This document shows positions 57,812 to 64,000 of a DNA stretch of 64,000 bases, piece after piece. Below the pieces are notes generated by a model. That model had not been told where the DNA came from. It was given only the letters and a program-made list of their open reading frames with translations, and did no database searches. The stretch covers positions 48,301-112,300 of the forward strand of contig NZ_CAKZTI010000054.1 in the NCBI RefSeq assembly GCF_937921625.1, read 5' to 3'. The translations under genes were made by a program, and so were the position numbers. The stretch's first letter is position 1; each line of letters begins with the position of its first letter. This DNA is from an uncultured Campylobacter sp. Lineage in GTDB: Bacteria; Campylobacterota; Campylobacteria; Campylobacterales; Campylobacteraceae.

Positions 57812-58393
57812 CTATAAAATTTTAATTCTATTTCCTTTTAATTTCACGATCTTTTTGTCATTTACGAGCTTCGTAATCGCCTGAGAGACGTTTTGGCGAG
57901 GCGCTCCGAGCAGGCTTGCCAGCGTCATTATATTAAAGGGAAGCTCCACGATCTTATCTGCGTTTGCGATGCGATTTAAAAAATTTAAAATCCGCGTCTG
58001 GATTTTTGCAAAGACGATCTCTTTAATTAAAATTCGCTGCGAGTAGATATTTTTGATAAGCGCGTTTATGATCGAGCTTGCAAACTCGTCTCCAAGCAGC
58101 CCAAAAAGCTCCGAGATGTTGATCTGCAGCGTCTCGCAGTCGCTTAAAATTTCAAGGCTAGTATTTTTATCCAAGCAGACGTAGGCGCCGCTTTTTACGA
58201 AGCTAAAGATAAATTCCTTGCCGTTTTCGTAGCAGTTTAGCTTCGCCCTGCCACGCAGCAGAATGATAAATTTAAACTTCTGCGCGTAGATCACGTCGCC
58301 GCGCGCATAGCTCTCGCGCCTAAATTTAGCAATCCGCTCCCTGCTTAAAAAGTCGAATTTCTCGCTGTAATCGTTATTTAGTCTATCTATCAT
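57812..58393 (-). CDS. Crp/Fnr-family transcriptional regulator
   Basis: About 193 residues: cNMP-like beta-roll with FKFIILLRGRAKLN, and a C-terminal helix-turn-helix (FNIMTLASLLGAPRQNVSQAITKLV). No N-terminal Cys cluster of the FNR type is present, so it is unlikely to hold a 4Fe-4S sensor; the signal may be nitrosative, haem-bound or other. ATG 58393 has AAAGAG six bases upstream; ATG 58408 adds five residues. It is divergent from the cytochrome c-TorA operon, which has a dyad at -41.5, so it probably activates it. Confidence 0.85.
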   Translation of the reverse strand: MIDRLNNDYSEKFDFLSRERIAKFRRESYARGDVIYAQKFKFIILLRGRAKLNCYENGKEFIFSFVKSGAYVCLDKNTSLEILSDCETLQINISELFGLLGDEFASSIINALIKNIYSQRILIKEIVFAKIQTRILNFLNRIANADKIVELPFNIMTLASLLGAPRQNVSQAITKLVNDKKIVKLKGNRIKIL

Positions 58394-58440
58394 AGCAGCT
58401 CTTTGCATAAAATTTCACGTAAATTTTACTTAAAAAGGAT

Positions 58441-58466
58441 AAATTCGTCGCAATCGCGACAAATTT
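58441..58466. promoter_or_regulatory. Dyad operator, candidate Crp/Fnr-regulator site
   Basis: GTCGC-AATC-GCGAC core with matching AAATT and AATTT flanks, 26 bp of near-perfect dyad. Its centre lies at about -41.5 from the start predicted by TATAAT at 58483-58488, the class II activator position. Confidence 0.65.
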
Positions 58467-58482
58467 AAATTTATCTTTGATT

Positions 58483-58488
58483 TATAAT
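58483..58488 (+). promoter_or_regulatory. -10 element of the cytochrome c-TorA operon
   Basis: TATAAT 33 bases before ATG 58521; AGAAAGGA precedes the start. Confidence 0.6.
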
Positions 58489-58520
58489 TCGCGTTAAAGA
58501 CAACCCAGAAAGGATACTTT

Positions 58521-59087
58521 ATGAGGAAAATTTTTATCTCATTTATCTGTGCGTGTTCGCTTTTCGGCGGAGAGGTGATCTCTAAAACCGCTACGATCTC
58601 GCAAGACGGCAAAGCAATCGGCGAGGCTGAAATTTTAACGCCGATCGAGGTAATATCCAGCGATGGCGGCGTTGCCAAGATTAAAATTAAAGGCGTCGTG
58701 AGCGAAAACTATCAGCTTCAAATCCAAAAAAATATGAAAGAGGCTGAAATTTACGCGATTTTTACGAACGAAGTCGAAGCAAATTTTAAAAAGGGCAAAA
58801 AGCTCGAGGACGATTACGGCGAGGTTTGGTACGAAGTCGAGGGAGTTTATGAGATCAGTTCGGATGCCGTAGCTAAGGACGCTAAGGCGCTTTATGCGGA
58901 GGCAAAGACGAACTACGAGCAGATCTGCTCAGCGTGTCACCGCCTGCATGAGCCAAAGAGCTTCACGGCAAATCAGTGGCCTGCAAATTTACAAGAGATG
59001 ATCAATGCAAACTACGTAGCGCTCGAGGGCGACGAGCTAAATTTGATCATAAAATATCTACAACACAACGCAAAAAAACCTGAATGA
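58521..59087 (+). CDS. Monohaem cytochrome c, electron donor to TorA-like reductase
   Basis: 188-residue periplasmic protein with signal peptide (about 1-18), an N-terminal beta-rich region of some 110 residues, and a C-terminal haem domain with CSACH (QICSACHRLHEPKSF). Equivalent to the C. jejuni Cj0265 type cytochrome that passes electrons to the S-/N-oxide reductase. The next gene starts 13 bp after it. Confidence 0.85.
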   Translation: MRKIFISFICACSLFGGEVISKTATISQDGKAIGEAEILTPIEVISSDGGVAKIKIKGVVSENYQLQIQKNMKEAEIYAIFTNEVEANFKKGKKLEDDYGEVWYEVEGVYEISSDAVAKDAKALYAEAKTNYEQICSACHRLHEPKSFTANQWPANLQEMINANYVALEGDELNLIIKYLQHNAKKPE

Positions 59088-59100
59088 TAAAGGAGATCAG

Positions 59101-61542
59101 ATGAAAAGGCGAGACTTTTTAAAGGCAGGGATTTTAGGCGCAAGCGCAGCAAGTGCTAGCAGGATTGAGGGAGTAACGCAGACGATTTTTGATAACAAAA
59201 AGGTATTCGGCGCGAATAGATTCGGCACTTTTTGGCTAAATTTAAACTCATCGCAGATAGTTTCGGTAAGCGATTTTGAGGGCGATAAATTTCCAAACAC
59301 GATGAATTACAGCCTACCTGATTCCGTGCAGAACGAAAACCGCGTGCTATATCCGATGGTGCGCAAAAGCTATTTAAAGGCAAAAGGCGCGGCAAAGAGC
59401 GAACTGCGCGGTAAAGAGGAGTTCGTACGCGTTAGCTGGGACGTAGCGCTTGATCTAGCCGCAAAGGCTTTGAAAGAAAATTTCGACAAATACGGCGCCG
59501 AGGCGATCTACGGCGAGTGCTACTGGTGGGGCGGCAGCGGCAAGATCGGCTGGGGACGCACCGTAGCGCACCGAATGCTTAAAATTTTAGGCGGCTACGT
59601 AGAGGAAAGCGGCGATTACTCCACCGGTGCGGGGCTTGTTATAATGCCTCACGTGCTTGGCTCAAGCGCCGTTTATGACGCGCCTACTACGTGGAAAGCG
59701 ATCGTCAAAAACGCTAAAAACGTCGTATTTTGGGCGACCGATCCTGCGGTAACCAATCAAATTTCATCCATTCCGCCTACGCACGACGGCTACATCGGCA
59801 TGCAAGAGCTTAAAAAATCGGGAATCAAAACCTACAGCGTAAACGTGATGAGAAACGACACCGCGCGCTACTTCGGCAGCGAAGATATCATCGTGCGCCC
59901 GAATACCGACACCGCGCTCATCATCGGTATGTGCCATTATCTGTTTACGAACAACCTCTACGACGAGGAATTTATCAAAAAATACACGGTCGGATTTAAT
60001 AAATTTAAAGACTACTTCCTCGGCACGCAAGATAAAGTCGTAAAAGACATCGAGTGGGCGAGCAAAATTTGCGGCGTACCTGCGGGCACGATAGCGCAGT
60101 TTGCGACGCGCCTGGCTAAAGAGCCTACGACCGTGCTGATCGGCCGCGCGCTACAAAGAGCCGACCACGGCGAGCAGCCTTTTTGGGCGCTAGTGGTGCT
60201 AAACGCGATGCTAGGACACGTGGGTAAAGAGGGGCTAGGATTTGAGTTTAGCCTAGGATACGACTCCGCGGGCGCTACGGACAAGATCGCTCCGGTGCTA
60301 AAAGGCCTAAGCACTCGCATCGACGAGAAATACGAAAACGTAGACGGCGCGCCGTGGAAAACGACTAAAAACATCACCATCCCGTCCTCTCGCAGCATCG
60401 AGGCGCTAGAGCATCCGGGCAAAGAGATCGACTACGACGGCACTAAGATCAAGCTGCCGCACATGAGAGTGGCATACATGGCTTCAGGCTCGATGTTTAC
60501 GCGCCATCAGGATGTAAACAACATCGTAAAACAGTGGCGTAAATTTGACACCGTTATCACCGCCGAGCCATACTGGACTAGCACCGCAAAATTTAGCGAC
60601 ATCGTGCTGCCGGTAGCTATCGAGGTCGAGAGAAACGACATCAACCAAACGGGCTCTACGGGCGAATACATCGTGGCATATAAACCTGCGATAGAGCCGA
60701 TGGGCGAGAGCAAGAGCGACTTTTGGATCTGCGAGCAAATCTGCAAACGCTGGGGTAGAGGCGAGGTATTTAGCGAGGGCAAGGACGAGCTAGGCTGGAT
60801 GAAGGAATTCTACGCCGACGCGGCCGAGCAGGCTAAGGGGCTAAGCTTAACCATGCCTAGCTTTGAGGAATTTTATGAAAAAGGCTACGTGAGGTTTGAA
60901 AAGGACAACACCGAAACCGAGCTATACACGCGTCTAGCGGCCTTCCGCGAAAATCCGGCCAAAAACCGCCTAGGCACTCCGTCGGGTAAGATAGAGATCT
61001 ACTCGCCGACGATAGCGAAGATGAACTACGCCGACTGCCCGCCGATGCCTACGTGGATCGAGCCAAAAGAGTGGCTAGGCAACGCTAGCAAAAAGTACCC
61101 GCTACACGTCGTTAGCCCGCACTCTCGCTACCGCCTGCACAGCCAGCTAAACAACTCTATCATTAGAAATTTCGCCGAAGTTAGCGGTAGAGAGCCGGTT
61201 TTAATCAATCCAAAAGACGCCAAAGAGCGCGGCCTAGCCACGGGCGACGTCGCGCGCGTATTTAACGACCGCGGCGAGATACTAGCGGGCGTACTAGTCA
61301 CCGACATCGTGCCTGAGCGCGTCGTAGCTATCTGCGAGGGCGCGTGGTACGACCCTGAAAAATGGGGCGAAAAGAGCCTCTGCCAGCACGGTTGCGTAAA
61401 CGTGCTAACTTTTGACAAAGGCACGTCAAGTCTCGCGCAGAGCAACTCGGCTCACACCGTGCTAGCCCAAATCGAGAAATTTAAGGGGGAGATTAAACCT
61501 ATACAAGCGTTTAGTAAACCTAAAATCCTACAAAGTATTTAA
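59101..61542 (+). CDS. torA: Molybdopterin S-/N-oxide reductase (TorA/BisC-type)
   Basis: 813-residue periplasmic molybdoenzyme. Twin-arginine signal with RRDFLKAGILG (about residues 3-13). SYSTGAG-type ligand region (EESGDYSTGAGLVIMPHVLG), FWATDP, and C-terminal SPHSRYRLHSQLNNS and DVARVFNDRGE fit the DMSO/TMAO-reductase family that lacks a FeS cluster. Reduces TMAO, DMSO or biotin sulfoxide, with the adjacent cytochrome as donor, in anaerobic respiration. Equivalent to C. jejuni Cj0264. Confidence 0.9.
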   Translation: MKRRDFLKAGILGASAASASRIEGVTQTIFDNKKVFGANRFGTFWLNLNSSQIVSVSDFEGDKFPNTMNYSLPDSVQNENRVLYPMVRKSYLKAKGAAKSELRGKEEFVRVSWDVALDLAAKALKENFDKYGAEAIYGECYWWGGSGKIGWGRTVAHRMLKILGGYVEESGDYSTGAGLVIMPHVLGSSAVYDAPTTWKAIVKNAKNVVFWATDPAVTNQISSIPPTHDGYIGMQELKKSGIKTYSVNVMRNDTARYFGSEDIIVRPNTDTALIIGMCHYLFTNNLYDEEFIKKYTVGFNKFKDYFLGTQDKVVKDIEWASKICGVPAGTIAQFATRLAKEPTTVLIGRALQRADHGEQPFWALVVLNAMLGHVGKEGLGFEFSLGYDSAGATDKIAPVLKGLSTRIDEKYENVDGAPWKTTKNITIPSSRSIEALEHPGKEIDYDGTKIKLPHMRVAYMASGSMFTRHQDVNNIVKQWRKFDTVITAEPYWTSTAKFSDIVLPVAIEVERNDINQTGSTGEYIVAYKPAIEPMGESKSDFWICEQICKRWGRGEVFSEGKDELGWMKEFYADAAEQAKGLSLTMPSFEEFYEKGYVRFEKDNTETELYTRLAAFRENPAKNRLGTPSGKIEIYSPTIAKMNYADCPPMPTWIEPKEWLGNASKKYPLHVVSPHSRYRLHSQLNNSIIRNFAEVSGREPVLINPKDAKERGLATGDVARVFNDRGEILAGVLVTDIVPERVVAICEGAWYDPEKWGEKSLCQHGCVNVLTFDKGTSSLAQSNSAHTVLAQIEKFKGEIKPIQAFSKPKILQSI

Positions 61543-61551
61543 CGCGTCGTC

Positions 61552-61654
61552 TCGCGAGTGCTTTTGAGAGAGATTTGAAATTTTAAGTCTGCGGCAGACT
61601 ACTTGTCTAGCCTTGACTTAAAATTTCTGCACAACTCTCAAAATCATCTCGCGA
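61552..61654. repeat. Long inverted repeat after torA
   Basis: Arms of about 39-40 bp: outer TCGCGAG/CTCGCGA, then TTTTGAGAG/CTCTCAAAA, an unmatched eight-base region, and inner AAATTTTAAGTC/GACTTAAAATTT, around a 25-base loop. It lies 10 bp behind the torA stop and could end or protect the mRNA. Not followed by a T run. Confidence 0.65.
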
Positions 61655-61769
61655 TACTTCCGCTTGTCTTTTCGCGCTCAGATTTGCAATTTATTGAATT
61701 TGGGCGTAAATTTTGCACAGACTAAAAACTCTGCTAAAATTCGCTCAAATTTAATCCAAAGGCCGCGCC

Positions 61770-62486
61770 GTGCAAATTCCGAATTTGATCCAAAATTTTA
61801 TCCGCAAACGCATCGTTTCAGAGTCCGTTTTGCTGCCGTTTTTCTATCCTGACGAGGGCGAGTTTGAGAGTTTTCAGGAGGGATATAGGCTCGCTAGCCG
61901 CAAAACTGGCGAGGAGCTTGCGGACGATACGCCCGGACAGTGGCGAAAGAGCTGGCGGGTCATCGCGCGTAACGGCATGGACGATCCGTTTTTTGTGGAT
62001 TTTGCCCTCGGGGACGCCTCGCCCGTGTATTTTGCCTATCACGGCGCGGGCTCGTGGAAGCCGATAAAGGTAGCGGACGACATCGTTAAATTTGAAGAAA
62101 TTTTAACCGCCCTTGCCGCGCTTAAAAAACCCTGCTCGCTTGATGCGATCGCGCCGCTTACTGATTTAAACAACGAATTTTACCGCGAGCTGGCGGACGA
62201 TTACGCGCGGAAAGATGAAGCGCGCGCGGAGCCCGAATATAAATATTTCAGCGTTTTCATCGAAGACTTGGGTGCCGATGAGGTAAAAACGCTAGTGTTT
62301 TTAAAGAAATTTTTTGACGACGAGAGCTTTGCGGCGACAAAAGATAGGACGCAAAATTTGCCGCTTTGCGTATTTAACGGCATAGAGGAGCTGGCACTGC
62401 CGTTGCAAGATAAGCTTGCCTCGCTCGGAGTTAAATTTCACGTCCGCGAGATAACTTTTAGCGAACTTATCGCCCGTCATGGCTAA
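61770..62486 (+). CDS. SMI1/KNR4 (SUKH)-like protein
   Basis: 238-residue cytoplasmic protein. WRVIARNGMDDPFFVDFALGDASPVYFAYHGAGSWKP is the SUKH-type core (W..IA...DPxFVD....PVYxxxHGxGxW); the C-terminal 90 residues are not assigned. SUKH proteins are often immunity proteins for toxin systems but also occur alone. GTG 61770 is the start; no strong ribosome site. No toxin gene is adjacent. Confidence 0.7.
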   Translation: MQIPNLIQNFIRKRIVSESVLLPFFYPDEGEFESFQEGYRLASRKTGEELADDTPGQWRKSWRVIARNGMDDPFFVDFALGDASPVYFAYHGAGSWKPIKVADDIVKFEEILTALAALKKPCSLDAIAPLTDLNNEFYRELADDYARKDEARAEPEYKYFSVFIEDLGADEVKTLVFLKKFFDDESFAATKDRTQNLPLCVFNGIEELALPLQDKLASLGVKFHVREITFSELIARHG

Positions 62487-62535
62487 TTTATCCAAATTTC
62501 GCTATCATACGCCGCATTTTTTAAAAAGGATAAAT

Positions 62536-62841
62536 ATGAAAAAATCACTGCTTTTCGTCGCGCTTTGCGCTTTTGCCGGACAGCTTGCGGCTGCTGAGAT
62601 GCCTGCTGCTTGCGAGGAGTACAAAAAGGTTTCTTACGAGTTCATCGACGCGATGGAAAAACAAGCCAAAGCTCAGGGCAATAAGGAATTTAGTGCGGAG
62701 GCGACGAAAAAAGAGTTTGAGGCCGACTACGCTAGCATAAAAAAGCTAAGCAAGGAGGAGCAAGAAGTCGCTTGCCATAAGGGCACGGCCGAGGTTAAAG
62801 AGATTACGAATATGCTAAAATCAAGCGGATTGCTAAAATAA
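62536..62841 (+). CDS. Small exported protein (DUF5339-like)
   Basis: 101 residues. AAAAAGGATAAAT before ATG 62536, signal peptide MKKSLLFVALCAFAGQLAAA, then a helical mature domain with two Cys (ACEEYKK and VACHKG) that could form a disulfide. Function unknown. Confidence 0.7.
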   Translation: MKKSLLFVALCAFAGQLAAAEMPAACEEYKKVSYEFIDAMEKQAKAQGNKEFSAEATKKEFEADYASIKKLSKEEQEVACHKGTAEVKEITNMLKSSGLLK

Positions 62842-63062
62842 TTCGCTTTTTTGGCTAGGATAGGCTAGGCGACGCAAATCTCGCAAAATACCGCGGTTAA
62901 GCGTCGCTACGCCTCATCTAAATTTGTGCTTAAGAAAGCTAAATTTGCCGCTTGGTTTAAATTAAACGCGGCGACAAACGTCTCAAATCCGAGTTAAAGC
63001 AAATAGCGCGATATTTTAGCTCTTAAATTTAGCGTCTTTTGCGCCGAATTTACGCTAAAATC

Positions 63063-64000
63063 TCACTTCTGCGCCGTAAAAATCTCTCCGCTAAATATCG
63101 CTTTTGCCGTGTAAAAGCCCACGATACCTATAAAAACGCATAAGATGGCAAAACCCGCCGCCCCCGCAAACAAGAAAAATTTGATCCCGCTAAACTCAAA
63201 CGCTCGCAAAAATGCGATGCTAGCCGCAGCCGTCGGGAAGGTAAACGCCCACCACGAGAGGAAAAATTTAAGCCGCAAAAAGCTTTTAAACATAAAAAGG
63301 ATGAGAAGCGCGAAAAATAGCGTGATGTAGAGCATGATCTTCGCCGTGACGTCAAAGCTGCCGGTGAGCTTGACGTAGTCCAAAAACGCCATCGCAGGCG
63401 GCGCGATCACGATAAAAAGCGTCGGGATAAATTTCTGCGGCATCTGATCGTGAAAGATGATGCGGTAAAACAAAACCGCAAAGAGCACGGGCCAAAAAAA
63501 TATCCCGATCGCAAAGTAATACCACGCAAGCTCGTTTGTGGCGGGCGCGGCTAGCGGGACGAAGAGATTGCCCACGATCGGGATGAACCACGCGGGGTTT
63601 GAGTGTGCGATCTGGACGTTATTTTTGATCCAAAAAGACACGACGTGCAGCGTAATAAAGGTCTGAAACGCGACGCCCACGCAAAAAAGCGCGTCATAAA
63701 CTGGCGCGAAATTCCGCCAGAGCGAAGCGACTAGCAGCGTGCCGATCGAAAATGCGGCGAAAAAATTTACGCGCACCGGGTGGAAAAACTCTGCCTTGCA
63801 AGCCTGCGGGTATCTGATTAGTTTTGCCACGTAACAAGCGCAGATGAGCGCGTACGCTAGGCTCGCCGCGCCGCGTAAAATCTCAAAAACCGCGCCTGAG
63901 ATATCAAATATCAAATTTAGCCGCTCGTATGCGAGAGCCAGTCCGCCAAGCCCCATAACTACGGTGTAAAACATGATCGGAAAGTGCTGCAGCCAGCTTG
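63063..64000 (-). CDS. TDT/SLAC1-family (TehA-like) transporter, 5' end beyond the window
   Basis: Frame open to the right edge, SWLQHFPIMFYTVVMGLGGLALA before the first internal ATG at 63974, so the true start lies outside. About ten helices; FPIMFYTVVMGLGGLALA, FFHPVRVNFFAAFSIGTLL and AHSNPAWFIPIVGNLFVPLA are the SLAC1/TehA pattern. Transports anions or dicarboxylates, or tellurite; not resolvable. Confidence 0.85.
   Translation of the reverse strand, partial: SWLQHFPIMFYTVVMGLGGLALAYERLNLIFDISGAVFEILRGAASLAYALICACYVAKLIRYPQACKAEFFHPVRVNFFAAFSIGTLLVASLWRNFAPVYDALFCVGVAFQTFITLHVVSFWIKNNVQIAHSNPAWFIPIVGNLFVPLAAPATNELAWYYFAIGIFFWPVLFAVLFYRIIFHDQMPQKFIPTLFIVIAPPAMAFLDYVKLTGSFDVTAKIMLYITLFFALLILFMFKSFLRLKFFLSWWAFTFPTAAASIAFLRAFEFSGIKFFLFAGAAGFAILCVFIGIVGFYTAKAIFSGEIFTAQK

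Noticed and set aside
61664..61852. 62-codon frame over the start of the SUKH-like gene
   Set aside because: Out of frame with the clear SUKH-like protein and lacking any domain.

Overview
The window looks like a chromosomal segment of an oral-type Campylobacter, probably close to C. gracilis. This rests on the ruvC-dnaA-dnaN-gyrB block, a TorA-like S-/N-oxide reductase paired with a monohaem cytochrome c as in C. jejuni, PEB1-like binding proteins, and a mixed-GC genome whose spacers are full of the AT palindrome AAATTTTAAAATTT. The species is inference; gene identities come from motifs read in the translations.

Layout. 0.2-9.2 kb: membrane proteins (CopD/HemJ-like, YuiF-type antiporter, TerC-like DUF475, DUF3137), a PrxQ-like peroxiredoxin, two Sel1-type secreted proteins and a succinyl-CoA:acetate CoA-transferase, with long gene-free stretches. 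9.8-13.9 kb (minus): three overlapping genes for a methyltransferase, a di-haem peroxidase and a PAS-GGDEF-EAL sensor. 14-18.7 kb: a ZnuCB-type metal importer, a DMT-family transporter with a very long low-complexity N-terminus, DUF4197 and MntP. 18.7-23.2 kb is accessory: decayed remnants (WGR-like, ThrE/YjjB, YbgC thioesterase) flank a much more AT-rich two-gene DUF262 + ABC-ATPase cassette, the best candidate here for an undescribed defence-type system. 23.2-32.6 kb: a methyltransferase, two TonB-dependent receptors sharing an upstream AT-rich element, and a frameshifted YddA-type ABC exporter. 32.9-42.9 kb: tandem USP, a broken SemiSWEET gene, rpsT-prfA, a cold-shock-domain membrane protein with a TTG start, glmM, lspA, hemJ, nhaA, a cysteine hydrolase and a nitrilase-family protein, and ruvC. 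43-54 kb: dnaA, dnaN and gyrB with DnaA-box-like clusters on both sides of dnaA, a catalytically degenerate GGDEF-EAL protein, queF, an HD protein, the SRP RNA on the minus strand, typA with a clear terminator, and a HAD phosphatase. 54.4-64 kb: tandem PEB1-like proteins, an ankyrin lipoprotein, a Crp/Fnr regulator divergent from the cytochrome c-TorA operon with a 26-bp dyad at about -41.5, a SUKH-type protein, a small secreted protein, and a SLAC1/TehA-family channel cut by the right edge.

The core genes serve replication, translation and the cell envelope. The respiratory genes (TorA system, di-haem peroxidase), metal transport (ZnuCB, MntP) and iron receptors fit a microaerobic to anaerobic, host-associated life. 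Several genes carry frameshifts, stops or inserted low-complexity segments, so the region has active gene decay and repeat expansion, or contains some assembly errors in homopolymers.
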